Shown: positions 8,970 to 16,772 of the stretch, in pieces
Layout of the letters: every line of letters starts with the position of its first letter
How positions within the stretch are numbered: position 1 is the first letter of the stretch
DNA from: PALSA-610 sp038213435
Lineage (GTDB): Bacteria; Actinomycetota; Acidimicrobiia; IMCC26256; PALSA-610
DNA length: 64,000 bases
NCBI GenBank assembly: GCA_038213435.1
Contig: JBBQTI010000002.1
Coordinates: 106,266 to 170,265, forward strand
Direction: 5' to 3'
Made by a program: the position numbers and the translations under genes
Notes under the pieces: model-generated
Seen by the model: only the letters and a program-made list of their open reading frames with translations
Databases searched by the model: none
Told to the model about the DNA's origin: nothing

Positions 8970-8987
8970 ATGGGACATGCGTCCCAT
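8970..8987. promoter_or_regulatory. Palindromic operator between cupin and TetR genes
   Basis: ATGGGAC-ATGC-GTCCCAT is a perfect inverted repeat with 7-bp arms, centred in the 62-bp gap between the divergent cupin and tetR starts. Position and symmetry fit a TetR-family autoregulatory operator. If translation of tetR began at the upstream ATG at 8970, the palindrome would be coding; the start at 9009 avoids this. Confidence 0.65.
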
Positions 8988-9008
8988 GACGGACAGTACG
9001 GTACCATC

Positions 9009-9659
9009 ATGAGGATGTCAATCCCATACGAACTGAATGGCCGCATCGATCAGAAGCGCCGCACCCGTGACGCTCTCATCGCCGCGGCTCGGGACCTCGT
9101 CGCCAACGGCGCGACGCCGACGGTCGAAGCAGCCGCGGAAGCGGCATCGATCTCGCGCACCACCGCCTACCGGTACTTCCCGAATCGGCGCGCGCTTCTG
9201 GTCGCTGCCCATCCGGAGACCGGCGTCGCGTCACTGCTGCCCGACGACGCACCGGACGATGTGGCGACTCGACTCGACCTCGTGATCGAGGCATTTACCC
9301 GATCGACCGTCGAGAACGAGGCGCAACAGCGCACGATGCTTCGTCTCTCGCTCGATGCCGACCCCGTCGAGCGCGCGCAACTGCCGTTGAGGCAAGGCCG
9401 TGGGATCAAGTGGATCGAGGAAGCACTCGCGCCGCTTCACCCGGAGATGTCCGACGCCGAGCGACATCGGCTCGCCCTCGCGATCCGAAGCGCTACGGGA
9501 ATCGAAGCGCTCGCCTGGTTGACCGATGTTGCCGGGCTGTCGCGCGACGACGCAACCGATCTCATGCGCTGGTCCGCTCGCGCCCTACTGCGGTCAGCAC
9601 TCACCGACAACACAGCGCGCGCCAACAGAAGCGCACCTGACACTCGAGAGCTGATATAG
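9009..9659 (+). CDS. TetR-family transcriptional regulator
   Basis: A 216-residue regulator. The N-terminal HTH is recognisable: RTRDALIAAARDLVANGATPTVEAAAEAASISRTTAYRYFPNRRALLVA, with the recognition helix ending in TTAYRYF. The rest is the variable ligand-binding helical domain. ATG 9009 is preferred over 8970 because it leaves the palindrome free as an operator. It probably represses itself and the divergent cupin gene in response to a small molecule of the cupin pathway (inference). Confidence 0.9.
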   Translation: MRMSIPYELNGRIDQKRRTRDALIAAARDLVANGATPTVEAAAEAASISRTTAYRYFPNRRALLVAAHPETGVASLLPDDAPDDVATRLDLVIEAFTRSTVENEAQQRTMLRLSLDADPVERAQLPLRQGRGIKWIEEALAPLHPEMSDAERHRLALAIRSATGIEALAWLTDVAGLSRDDATDLMRWSARALLRSALTDNTARANRSAPDTRELI

Positions 9660-9813
9660 CGGTCACGCTCGTCCGGTGTCGCCCATGTCTGCCTGATGGA
9701 CGGTTGGTGCAGGCGTTGAGCGTGTGCTCGTAGCGCATCGCTGACGTGCAGGTCCGAGCGGATCGCGCGCTCCATAACGCGCGCCGATCGAAACGAATGC
9801 CGCATCCCGATGT

Positions 9814-9865
9814 GTGCCGTTCTGGGGCATGCGCGACCGTGCGCTCAGCTGCAGGTCGCGTGTCG
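9814..9865. repeat. Dispersed 52-bp repeat, copy 2
   Basis: 51 of 52 bases match 4416-4467. The inner hairpin stem CGCGACC/GGTCGCG is kept, while the outer stem is weaker than in copy 1. It lies about 95 nt before the GYD-domain gene. Confidence 0.8.
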
Positions 9866-9877
9866 TCGCGTATGGTA

Positions 9878-9908
9878 GGTGACGCGCAGTTGTAACAGGC
9901 GATCCGCA
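9878..9908 (+). promoter_or_regulatory. Promoter-like element shared with 38054-38084 (copy 1)
   Basis: 25 of 31 positions match 38054-38084. The conserved blocks are TGACGCGC, then 3 variable bases, TGTAACAGG, GAT and CGCA. It ends 52 nt before the GYD gene start. The function is inferred from position and conservation between two unrelated upstream regions. Confidence 0.45.
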
Positions 9909-9960
9909 GAGTGGGTCCCGACGAATCAATGTGACGTTCACTCGACAAACGGGAGATTCC

Positions 9961-10281
9961 ATGGCCAAGTATCTCGTCATCGGTAACTACACCCCCGACG
10001 GCATCAAGGGCGTACTCGAAAAGGGCGGGACCAGCCGCCGCGAGGCACTGGTGGAGGCCTGCAAGAAGGCAGGCGGGTCGCTCGAGAGCTTCTACTTCGC
10101 GTTCGGCGGAGACGACGTCTACGTCACGGTCGACCTCCCCGACAACGTCGCCGCCGCAGCGCTGAGCTCCCGGGTCGCCACCACCGGGTTGGTCTCGGTT
10201 CGCACCATCGTGCTCATCACGCCCGAAGAGATGGACGCCGCAGGCAAGGCCGACGTCGGGTATCGACCGCCGGGTACCTGA
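9961..10281 (+). CDS. GYD-domain protein
   Basis: A 106-residue protein beginning MAKYLVIGNYTPDGIKGVL after a GGGAG ribosome binding site. Strand/helix order and the block GGSLESFYFAFGGDDVYVTVDLPDN match the GYD family of small dimeric ferredoxin-like proteins. Family function is poorly known. It stands alone, preceded by the 31-bp element. Confidence 0.85.
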   Translation: MAKYLVIGNYTPDGIKGVLEKGGTSRREALVEACKKAGGSLESFYFAFGGDDVYVTVDLPDNVAAAALSSRVATTGLVSVRTIVLITPEEMDAAGKADVGYRPPGT

Positions 10282-10538
10282 ACAGCCGGCCCTGCCCGCG
10301 ACCGGTTGGCGAGGGGCGCCGTCACCCGACGGTAACGGGTTCGCAAACGCGAGTGCTCGTCGAGCAATTCGGCGCGGTCGGCCGCGCACAGGGCTCACGC
10401 GCGTCTCGGCGGCGCGCCGTAACCCCGGCTATGGATAGCGTCCATGAGTCAGCTGCCGTCGGGCAGGGAACCCGAAGCTTCGTCGGACCATTGGAGCGAC
10501 CGCGACCGGTCAAACTTGTGTGGGCGCGGACGCGCTGC

Positions 10539-11759
10539 TCATGGTTCGTACCATGCGGCGTCGGCCTTGCTCGGCGTCGGATTCGTGAAGGTCGCCGGTG
10601 TCCCGCTCGGCAGGCCGCCCCACACGAACAGGCCCGTACCGGCCCAGACCGCGGTGCCGTTCACTCCATCGGTGATCGGGGAACCGTCGAGCGGCACCCA
10701 TCGGCGGGTCGACGGATCTGCGCGCATCGTTGCACCTCGGCCCGACCGATCGATCACATACATCGTCCCGTGCCCGTCGACGGCGATCGGCTGTGCGACC
10801 GGTACCTTCGGTGAGTCGGCGATCTCGAGCCAGCCGTTGCCGGCAGCACGCGCGGCGCGGAGGTGCCCGTCTTCGCTGTAGACCGCCACGAGTGTGTCAG
10901 CAACGTTCGCGATCGAGCTCCAAGCCGTCCGCGTGCCGAGACTCGGGAGCGCGCGCCACGCGTCGGTGCTCGGGTCGTATGCCCACACAGATCGGAGGCC
11001 GTCGGACACGGCCAGCTCTTTGCCTGTCCACACGGTCGACGCGTGACTCAGACCGGGCAGCAACGACGTGGGTTCGGCCTTGCCGACGATCCATGCGGCA
11101 CGGTTGCCGTCGTAGCGTGCCACCGAGATCGTTCCCGGGTCCCGTCCGCCAACGATGCCGAACAGCGTTGTCCCGGACCAGGCGGCGCCGAGGAATCCCC
11201 CGCCGGTCTCATCCGGTAGAAGCGCGATGTCGCGCCATGTGTCGGTAGTGGGGAAGTACTCGGCTCCGCCGTTCTTGGCGAGGACGTACAAGCGATCGTT
11301 GGCCCAAACGCCGATTGCACCGGGATGTGCCCAGCGGTTGTCGGCGATCTTGTGCCACGTGTTGCTCGTCGGGTCGTAGGTCTCGCCGGTCTGAAGCGCG
11401 AGCGGCGCGTTCGGGTCACCTCGATAGCCGCCCCATACGATCACTTCTCGACCGGTCCACACCACGACCCCGTTGCCGCGGGGTCCGACGGTCGACGGCG
11501 GCAGCGCGCGCCACCGGTTGGTGATGACGACCCGTCCGTTCGACGGACGCGCGAGCTCATGACGGCCGCGCGATGCGAGCACAGTCACACCACCGACTGC
11601 CACGCACGCTGCGACGGCAGCTGCGATCGCGCGGGTTTTGCGATGCCGTCTTCCGCGTGTCGGAACGACCACTGTGGGTTCCTCGTTCGCGCCTTGTTCG
11701 ATCAGGCGCGCGAGACGTGGAAGGTCTGACCGCAGTCGGTCTTCGAGGTTGGTTGTCAT
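10539..11759 (-). CDS. Membrane-anchored kelch-like propeller protein, putative anti-sigma factor
   Basis: A 406-residue protein. The first ~40 residues are cytosolic (MTTNLEDRLRSDLPRLARLIEQ), followed by one membrane segment (AIAAAVAACVAVGGVTVLA, about 44-62). The outer part holds kelch-like blades with repeated W and GG pairs (VVVWTGREVIVWGGY, ETYDPTSNTWHKI, LFVWGGLPSG). Its ATG overlaps the TGA of the ECF sigma gene upstream, which is the usual sigma/anti-sigma arrangement. No zinc-finger anti-sigma motif is seen, so an anti-sigma role rests on coupling and topology. Confidence 0.82.
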   Translation of the reverse strand: MTTNLEDRLRSDLPRLARLIEQGANEEPTVVVPTRGRRHRKTRAIAAAVAACVAVGGVTVLASRGRHELARPSNGRVVITNRWRALPPSTVGPRGNGVVVWTGREVIVWGGYRGDPNAPLALQTGETYDPTSNTWHKIADNRWAHPGAIGVWANDRLYVLAKNGGAEYFPTTDTWRDIALLPDETGGGFLGAAWSGTTLFGIVGGRDPGTISVARYDGNRAAWIVGKAEPTSLLPGLSHASTVWTGKELAVSDGLRSVWAYDPSTDAWRALPSLGTRTAWSSIANVADTLVAVYSEDGHLRAARAAGNGWLEIADSPKVPVAQPIAVDGHGTMYVIDRSGRGATMRADPSTRRWVPLDGSPITDGVNGTAVWAGTGLFVWGGLPSGTPATFTNPTPSKADAAWYEP

Positions 11760-12238
11760 GCCATCTCCTTGCGCAAGATGCGAAGCGATCGGTGCACGAT
11801 CGACCGGACAGTGGCGACGCGGCAGCCGAGCAACTCGGCAATCTCGGAATCGGGAAGATCGACGAAGTAACGCAGCACGACGGCGGCGCGCTGCCGTTCC
11901 GATAGGCGGTCGAGCGCGGATTGCAGCTCGACGAGCTCCGCCGGTGCCTCGATCGTCGCGGCGTCGGCGCTCGTGTGGCGATGTTCGATCCGGCGTCGAC
12001 GCAGGGCCATGCGGCAGCCGTTCACGACAGTTGATCGCAGGTATCCGCCTGGGTTGTCGAGTGTCGTCCAGCGCTCGCCGACCACGACGAAGGCGTCGTG
12101 CACGATCTCTTCGGCGACCCATCGCGATCCAACGAGCAGGCAGGCGAGGCGAACCATCGGGACGTGCTCACGCTCGTACAGACCGGCCAGATCCGACGGA
12201 GGCGGGACTGCACGGGCGGGGAGCGATTCCGACATCAC
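11756..12238 (-). CDS. ECF RNA polymerase sigma factor (SigE-like family)
   Basis: A 160-residue sigma-70 family protein. Region 2 is LAGLYEREHVPMVRLACLLVGSRWVAEEIVHDAFVVV and region 4 is LDRLSERQRAAVVLRYFVDLPDSEIAELLGC followed by TVRSIVHRSL. Length and lack of extra domains fit extracytoplasmic-function factors. The start is either GTG 12238 or the adjacent ATG 12235. It is co-translated with the membrane propeller protein, which probably holds it inactive until an envelope signal arrives (inference). Confidence 0.92.
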   Translation of the reverse strand: MMSESLPARAVPPPSDLAGLYEREHVPMVRLACLLVGSRWVAEEIVHDAFVVVGERWTTLDNPGGYLRSTVVNGCRMALRRRRIEHRHTSADAATIEAPAELVELQSALDRLSERQRAAVVLRYFVDLPDSEIAELLGCRVATVRSIVHRSLRILRKEMA

Positions 12239-12342
12239 CTCAACGATGCACGAGAGGCCCGCTTCGTTGCGATGGCCGCCCCGGACGCCTTCCGGGCCGG
12301 CTTCAGCCCTCCCGGCTCCGGAAATATCTGATAATCCGATCT

Positions 12343-12585
12343 ATGCCTGACGTGTCGGCCACGGATGCAGCTCGGAACTTCGCTGATCTCCTCGACGCGA
12401 TCGAGCATCGGGGCGAGTACTTCACGATCGTGCGGCGAGGCAAGGCCGTCGCCCACCTCGAGCCGATGCATCGCGGGCTGGGCGCCGACGTGAAGGCGCT
12501 GTTGCGCCGCCACCGACCCGATGCTGCATGGGCGAGCGACCTCGACAAGGTCCGATCGCTGCTCGAGGTCGAGGAACGATCATGA
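12343..12585 (+). CDS. Phd/YefM-type antitoxin
   Basis: An 80-residue protein. The N-terminal block DVSATDAARNFADLLDAIEHRGEYFTIVRRGKAVAHLEP is the classic Phd/YefM DNA-binding dimer fold. The variable C-terminus (DAAWASDLDKVRSLLEVEE) would wrap the toxin. ATG 12343 is at the start of the homology, and the longer upstream frame is unrelated. Its TGA overlaps the ATG of the PIN toxin gene, as in vapBC operons. Confidence 0.9.
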   Translation: MPDVSATDAARNFADLLDAIEHRGEYFTIVRRGKAVAHLEPMHRGLGADVKALLRRHRPDAAWASDLDKVRSLLEVEERS

Positions 12586-12972
12586 CTCGGCTCCTGTTCG
12601 ACACCACGTTCCTCATCGACGCCGAGCGCACCGGCGGCGACCTCGACGACGTGATCGACGACGGCGACGACGTCGCGATCGCCGCCGTAACGATCGCGGA
12701 ACTTCGCGTGGGAGCGCTCCTCGCGAACCGCAGGCAAAAGGCGGCGCGAAGCGCGGTATGCCGACGACGTCATCGCCACGATCCCTGTGCTCGACTACGA
12801 CGTCAAGGTCGCGGAGGCCCATGCCGCACTTCTCCTCGAAGTGCGGTCCCGGGGTAAGCCGCGAGGCGCGCACGACCTGATCATCGCCGCAACCGCGAAA
12901 GCATTCGACCGAACAGTCATAAGCGCGGACCGCTCGGTGTTCCGCGACCTTCCAGGCGTCGACGTTCGGTGA
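12582..12972 (+). pseudogene. VapC-like PIN-domain toxin, frameshifted
   Basis: Two frames together make a complete PIN ribonuclease of about 130 residues. The first frame has LLFDTTFLIDAER and AAVTIAELRVGALLANRRQK. The second frame (+1) gives YADDVIATIPVLDYDVKVAEAHAALL, then RGAHDLIIAATAKAFDRTVISAD. All four acidic active-site residues are present across the two frames. The total, 391 nt, is one base too long; the extra base is near 12736-12746 (an AAAA and GGCGG stretch). As written, the protein would lose its second half and the antitoxin would be an orphan. A sequencing error is a real alternative. Confidence 0.85.
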
Positions 12973-13050
12973 ACGGGGCTCTCGTGTCATTGCAGCGCGA
13001 ATGGTGCCGGACATCGGGCCGTACGCGTCATCCGCTGGTCCCGCCAATAA

Positions 13051-13076
13051 CGTACACTTGAGTCAGTAACCGTACG
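13051..13076. promoter_or_regulatory. Inverted repeat upstream of fic
   Basis: CGTAC and GTACG arms (13051-13055 and 13072-13076) flank a 16-bp AT-richer spacer containing TTGAGTCAGTAA, just before the ribosome binding site of the Fic gene. It could be a promoter with an operator. Short arms keep confidence low. Confidence 0.3.
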
Positions 13077-13088
13077 AAAGGTGGGGCG

Positions 13089-14252
13089 TTGGAGCTCGCC
13101 GGGGTCGAGGTGCCCATCGTGTGGCGAGGCCGAAACGGGCTGGCGTTCGTCCCCACCCGGCTCGCCGAGCGCGACCTGACGCTCGCCGCCGACACCGTTG
13201 TTCGTGCCGCTCGGGCCCAGGCCGCCGTCGAGCACGGCGCCGAGGCGATGCCCGACGACTACGCCGCCCTCGCCCGGCTCCTGTTGCGTGCCGAGGGCGT
13301 GGCGTCGTCGTTCATCGAGGGTGTGACCGCGCCCGTCGTGGACATCGTGCTCGCCGAGGCCGGCGACGAGGCGGGATCGTCGCCCGCCGCGTGGGTAGCG
13401 GCCAACCTCGCCGCCGTGACCGAAGCGCTCGAGGAGGCCCACGCTGGCCCGTTCGCCGCGGAGAACCTGTGCCGGTGGCATCGGACGTTGATGACGGGCA
13501 GCCCGACGCCGGCTCGCCACGTCGGCGTCGTCCGAACCGAGCAGGGATGGATCGGCGGGACGTCGCCGCTCGACGCCCACCTCGTGACACCGCCACCCGA
13601 GGCGGTGCCCGCGCTTCTCGAAGACCTCGTCACGTACATCAACCGCGACGACGTCGACCCGGTGAGCCAAGCAGCGATCGCCCATGCGCAATTCGAGATC
13701 ATCCATCCATTCGCCGACGGCAACGGGCGGGTCGGTCGCGTACTGGTCGCGTGGATCATCGTGCATCGGCTTGCACTCGTCACGCCCCCGCCCGTGAGCA
13801 CCCGAATCGCCGCCGACGTCGGCGGCTACGGCGCCGGCCTGGTCCTCTTCCGCGTGGGCGACCACAACGCATGGATCCGCTGGTTTGCCGACGCGGTTTC
13901 CGGCGCCGGCCGCGCTCAAGAGGAGCTCGTCGCCGCCGTTTCACAGCTGCGACGCGAGTGGGAGGAACGACTCGCCGCGCCGAGGGACGGCGCCAAGCGT
14001 CTGCGGAGGAACGCCGCGGCGTGGCGCGCCCTCGGCCTCCTGCCGCGACACCTCGTGCTGACCGGGCCGATCGTGGCCTCCGAGCTGGCGATTCCATTGA
14101 AGTCTGCGAACGCCGCACTCCACGACCTCGTCGACGGAGGCGTCCTCGTCGAGCACGGCACTGTTCAGTCGAAGGCGCGGGGACGGCCGAGCCGGCTCTA
14201 TACGAGTGCGGAGCTGCTCGGTCTCACGGGCGCGAACCCGCTCCGCGCGTGA
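13089..14252 (+). CDS. Fic-family protein (AMPylator type) with inhibitory helix and C-terminal winged helix
   Basis: A 387-residue protein starting at TTG after AAAGGTGG. The catalytic loop HPFADGNGRVGR begins at His206 and matches the canonical HPFx(D/E)GNGRxxR; Fic enzymes transfer AMP or related groups to target hydroxyls. An N-terminal S73-SFI-E77-G78 fits the inhibitory (S/T)xxxE(G/N) motif, so it is a self-inhibited, class II-like Fic. The C-terminus (LTGPIVASELAIPLKSANAALHDLV) is a winged helix typical of DNA-binding Fic proteins. Its 3' end overlaps the convergent methyltransferase gene by 29 bp. Confidence 0.94.
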   Translation: MELAGVEVPIVWRGRNGLAFVPTRLAERDLTLAADTVVRAARAQAAVEHGAEAMPDDYAALARLLLRAEGVASSFIEGVTAPVVDIVLAEAGDEAGSSPAAWVAANLAAVTEALEEAHAGPFAAENLCRWHRTLMTGSPTPARHVGVVRTEQGWIGGTSPLDAHLVTPPPEAVPALLEDLVTYINRDDVDPVSQAAIAHAQFEIIHPFADGNGRVGRVLVAWIIVHRLALVTPPPVSTRIAADVGGYGAGLVLFRVGDHNAWIRWFADAVSGAGRAQEELVAAVSQLRREWEERLAAPRDGAKRLRRNAAAWRALGLLPRHLVLTGPIVASELAIPLKSANAALHDLVDGGVLVEHGTVQSKARGRPSRLYTSAELLGLTGANPLRA

Positions 14253-14844
14253 GCCGGACCCAGCGGGGCGCGAAGTTCTTCATCGGTCGCGGCAGCTCGC
14301 CTTCGTAGGCCATCTCCTCGACGATCGCCCACCCCGGAAACGCCATGGTGAGGTCGTCGTCGCTGGCACCGGGAGGGAGTGGGCCACGGCGACCGCGCGC
14401 CCACACCAGGAGCACCATGGTCGCATCGGGTGCTGCGACCGCGTTGACCTCCTCGCCGACTGCGGCGCGCTGTGCGTCGTTCAGGTGATTGAAGCATTCG
14501 ACGTCGAGAAACAACGAGAAGCCAGTGCCGACACCAGCGTGGCGCAAGGCGGTGACGTCGCCTTCGACCAACGTGAGATCGGCGGATGCTTCCCGAGCCC
14601 GCTCCTTCGCGGCCCGGATGGCCTTCGGAACCACGTCGATGCCGACCACGTTCCAACCACGCTGGGCGAGAGCGACCGACCATCTACCGGTGCCGCATCC
14701 CAGGTCGAGCGCGGAGCCGTAGGGTCGCTCCCGATCCGCCTCTTCGGCCGCGAACAGCTTGTCGAGCTGCGGGCCGACGGCGTCGGTATCCGTCTCCCAG
14801 GGCGTGAAGCCCACTCCATACATGAAGCGGTACCACCGGCTCAT
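14224..14844 (-). CDS. Class I SAM-dependent methyltransferase
   Basis: A 206-residue methyltransferase. Motif I is SALDLGCGTGRWSVALAQRG, followed by the acidic end of strand 2 in VVGIDVVPKAI, then LTLVEGDVTALRHAGVGTGF and FSLFLDVECFNHL. The C-terminal strand pair is present, so it is full length. The substrate is unknown. It converges on and slightly overlaps the Fic gene. Confidence 0.9.
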   Translation of the reverse strand: MSRWYRFMYGVGFTPWETDTDAVGPQLDKLFAAEEADRERPYGSALDLGCGTGRWSVALAQRGWNVVGIDVVPKAIRAAKERAREASADLTLVEGDVTALRHAGVGTGFSLFLDVECFNHLNDAQRAAVGEEVNAVAAPDATMVLLVWARGRRGPLPPGASDDDLTMAFPGWAIVEEMAYEGELPRPMKNFAPRWVRLTRGAGSRP

Positions 14845-15021
14845 GACCCCTCCCCGTCAGTAGCGGTCCTCATGGGATAAGAGTGAGGTGACAGGCGCCG
14901 GTCGCGCATGCCAACTCGCGAGCATATGGACGGCGTCGTCCGCACAAGGCCGGCCGAGCGAGAACTGGTCAAGAGTCGCGTCGACCGACACCCCTGACGT
15001 CTCCGGCGCTGGACTTCGTGC

Positions 15022-15518
15022 TCAATCGCCGGTGGTCCCGTCGATGGCCGCGCGAAGCAGATCGGCGTGGCCGCAGTGACGGGCGTACTCCTCGATCATG
15101 TGGACCATCGTCCGCCGGAGCGTGTGCTCGCCGCGATCGGGCTCGCCCGCGTTGCGATCGTCCATACTCGCCGTTTCAAGGTGCCGGTCGATCACGGCGA
15201 TCTCGTCGCGGAAGGACGCCAAGGCGTCGGCGACGGTGGCGTCGGCTGGGAGGCTCCACTCCTCCTCGTCGGCGAACAACGCCGGATCTCCTCGGCGAGC
15301 AGCACGCGCCGAAACCACCATCTCTCCACATCGGTCATGTGGCGAACCAGGCCGAGCAGCGTCAGCCCACTTGGCGCACGACGAGCGTCCTCGTCGCTCA
15401 CCCCCTCCGCCTTCCTCGCCAAGACCGCTCGGTGGTAGGCCAAGTACCCAAGGAGGACGGAGCGCTCGTCTTCGGCGAACGCCTTCGCGGCAGGCAGCGG
15501 CGTGATCGGCTCGGTCAT
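15022..15518 (-). pseudogene. DinB/DUF664-family protein, frameshifted
   Basis: The N-terminal frame starts at 15518 (MTEPITPLPAAKAFAEDERSV) and runs through LLGLVRHMTDVERWWFRRVLLAEE. The reading then continues one frame over (DPALFADEEEWSLPADATVADAL), ending HMIEEYARHCGHADLLRAAIDG. Together they form a ~165-residue DinB-like four-helix protein with its metal-binding His residues. The span is 497 nt, one base short of an intact frame, with the shift near 15280. Family members are metal-dependent, thiol-linked enzymes of uncertain substrate. One deletion or a sequencing error would explain it. Confidence 0.8.
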
Positions 15519-15537
15519 CCAGCCACCGCCGTTCGTG

Positions 15538-15659
15538 CTCGGGTGTTGTCGAGGTGCTGCAACAGGTCGTGCGCGGCCAGCTCGATGTCTTTCGTGACAC
15601 CACTCCGCTGCTCGGTACTGGCAGACGATGAGACCCATGTTCACCGAGTACGACGCCAT
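15538..15659 (-). pseudogene. Truncated paralogue of the 17790-18140 gene
   Basis: Reading minus from 15659 gives MASYSVN, then directly MGLIVCQYRAAEW, then, after a frame change, IELAAHDLLQHLD-like sequence. The intact gene at 17790-18140 has the same start (MASYSLN) and the same end blocks, with about 70 residues in between. This copy therefore lost its middle and shifted frame. It lies just upstream of the DinB remnant on the same strand. Confidence 0.75.
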
Positions 15660-15763
15660 ATCTGCATTCTGCACGCCCGCACGCCGACCTTCGCCGCGCG
15701 CCACCGCTCGGGCTCCGTCGAGGCGGAGCGCGTGCTCGCGTCATGTGAGGAATACTGCGCGGC

Positions 15764-16627
15764 GTGACCGACGACCCGGACGCGCGGCGCGTCGCGACTC
15801 TGGTCCTCGACGTCCTGTATCGAGGGGTCGAGTCATTCGACGAGCAAGCACTTCGCAGCATCCTTCGACCGGACTCTTTCGTGCTCAGTCCCACGGCCGA
15901 CGGGATGCACACATCAGCCGACCTTGTCGTTGCAGACATCCGGCGCTGGTCCGATGCAGTCGCAGGTCGGAACGCGACATTGCGGCTGCGGACCGATAGT
16001 TCGCTGGCCGGAACGAGTGCCTCGGGACGAGGTGTCTGGGTTTTCGACCAGGTCGTAGCCGAGGCGATGCAGAACGGCACCGTCACGTGTTCGATGCCGA
16101 TCCGGCTGACCGCACTGCTAGTCCGTGATGAAGACTGGCGCATCGCGGCGGCGTATTGGTCCGTCCCCTTCGAGACCCAGGAGGACCAGGATGTGGTCAA
16201 GCACGCCGGTGCGTTGGACCCGGGCAGGCTTTTGGACGAATCGATCGCCCCCGACGCGGTGCCGCTCGTTGACGCGCTGGAGGCTGCACTCGCGCAGCCT
16301 CGGCTCATTCCCGACCTCTACTCCACCCGCGACGACCACGTGACCATCGGCAGCGTCGTGGAGGAGGTGTTCCGTGGTAGCGCCGGCCACGCCGCGTGGG
16401 AGGAGTTCGTGCAGTACGTCACCTCGTTCGCACGGAGGGGGCCCATGCGCGCCGCGCTTGTGGCCCCCGACATCGGTTGGCTCGCCGCCAACATCGACAT
16501 CGGCAAGCCTCCGACTCCTTACCGGTTCTTCTACATCTGGATCCGTGAGGTGACCGGCTGGCGGATCGTTGTGTCGCACGACGCCGTCAGCCGGGATCCC
16601 CTCGATACCGACGTCTCTGGCAGGTAA
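15764..16627 (+). CDS. Two-domain SnoaL/NTF2-like protein
   Basis: A 287-residue protein from GTG 15764. Residues ~1-140 fit an NTF2-like cone, with RDEDWRIAAAYWSVPFE as the closing strands. The second half repeats the plan and closes with FFYIWIREVTGWRIVVSHDAVS. Proteins of this kind bind small hydrophobic ligands or act as isomerases or hydrolases; no catalytic residues can be assigned. No signal peptide. Its neighbours are decayed genes on the other strand. Confidence 0.72.
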   Translation: MTDDPDARRVATLVLDVLYRGVESFDEQALRSILRPDSFVLSPTADGMHTSADLVVADIRRWSDAVAGRNATLRLRTDSSLAGTSASGRGVWVFDQVVAEAMQNGTVTCSMPIRLTALLVRDEDWRIAAAYWSVPFETQEDQDVVKHAGALDPGRLLDESIAPDAVPLVDALEAALAQPRLIPDLYSTRDDHVTIGSVVEEVFRGSAGHAAWEEFVQYVTSFARRGPMRAALVAPDIGWLAANIDIGKPPTPYRFFYIWIREVTGWRIVVSHDAVSRDPLDTDVSGR

Positions 16628-16766
16628 CCCTGCATGAGATCGCAGCCTGCCTGCTGGAGGGAGCGAAGTTGCGCGAGCTCCTCAACGCCTTCCGCCACTG
16701 TCGTCAGCCCGAGTGCGCCGGCCAGCCGCACGACGGCTTGGATGAAGTCGAAGCCGTCCGACGTTC
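16624..16766 (-). pseudogene. Remnant of an EAL-domain C-terminus
   Basis: The minus frame reads TSDGFDFIQAVVRLAGALG, then LTTVAEGVEELAQLRSLQQA and GCDLMQGYL. This is the end of an EAL c-di-GMP phosphodiesterase domain (helix, AEGVE strand, GC.xxQGY motif). The same region of the intact GGDEF-EAL protein at 35675 is clearly similar. No upstream EAL sequence exists here; the dienelactone hydrolase gene begins instead. The fragment is therefore a truncated relic. Confidence 0.78.
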
Positions 16767-16772
16767 GGTAGG

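Larger units (their letters stand above)
9660..9960. other. Intergenic region with dispersed repeat copy 2 and a shared promoter-like element
   Basis: No gene is supported in these 301 bp. They contain the second copy of the 52-bp dispersed repeat and the 31-bp element listed separately. The minus frame crossing it has no family resemblance. Confidence 0.6.

Noticed and set aside
8970..9008. Upstream tetR start at 8970
   Set aside because: It would place the palindromic operator inside the coding region; the ATG at 9009 is nearer the HTH homology.
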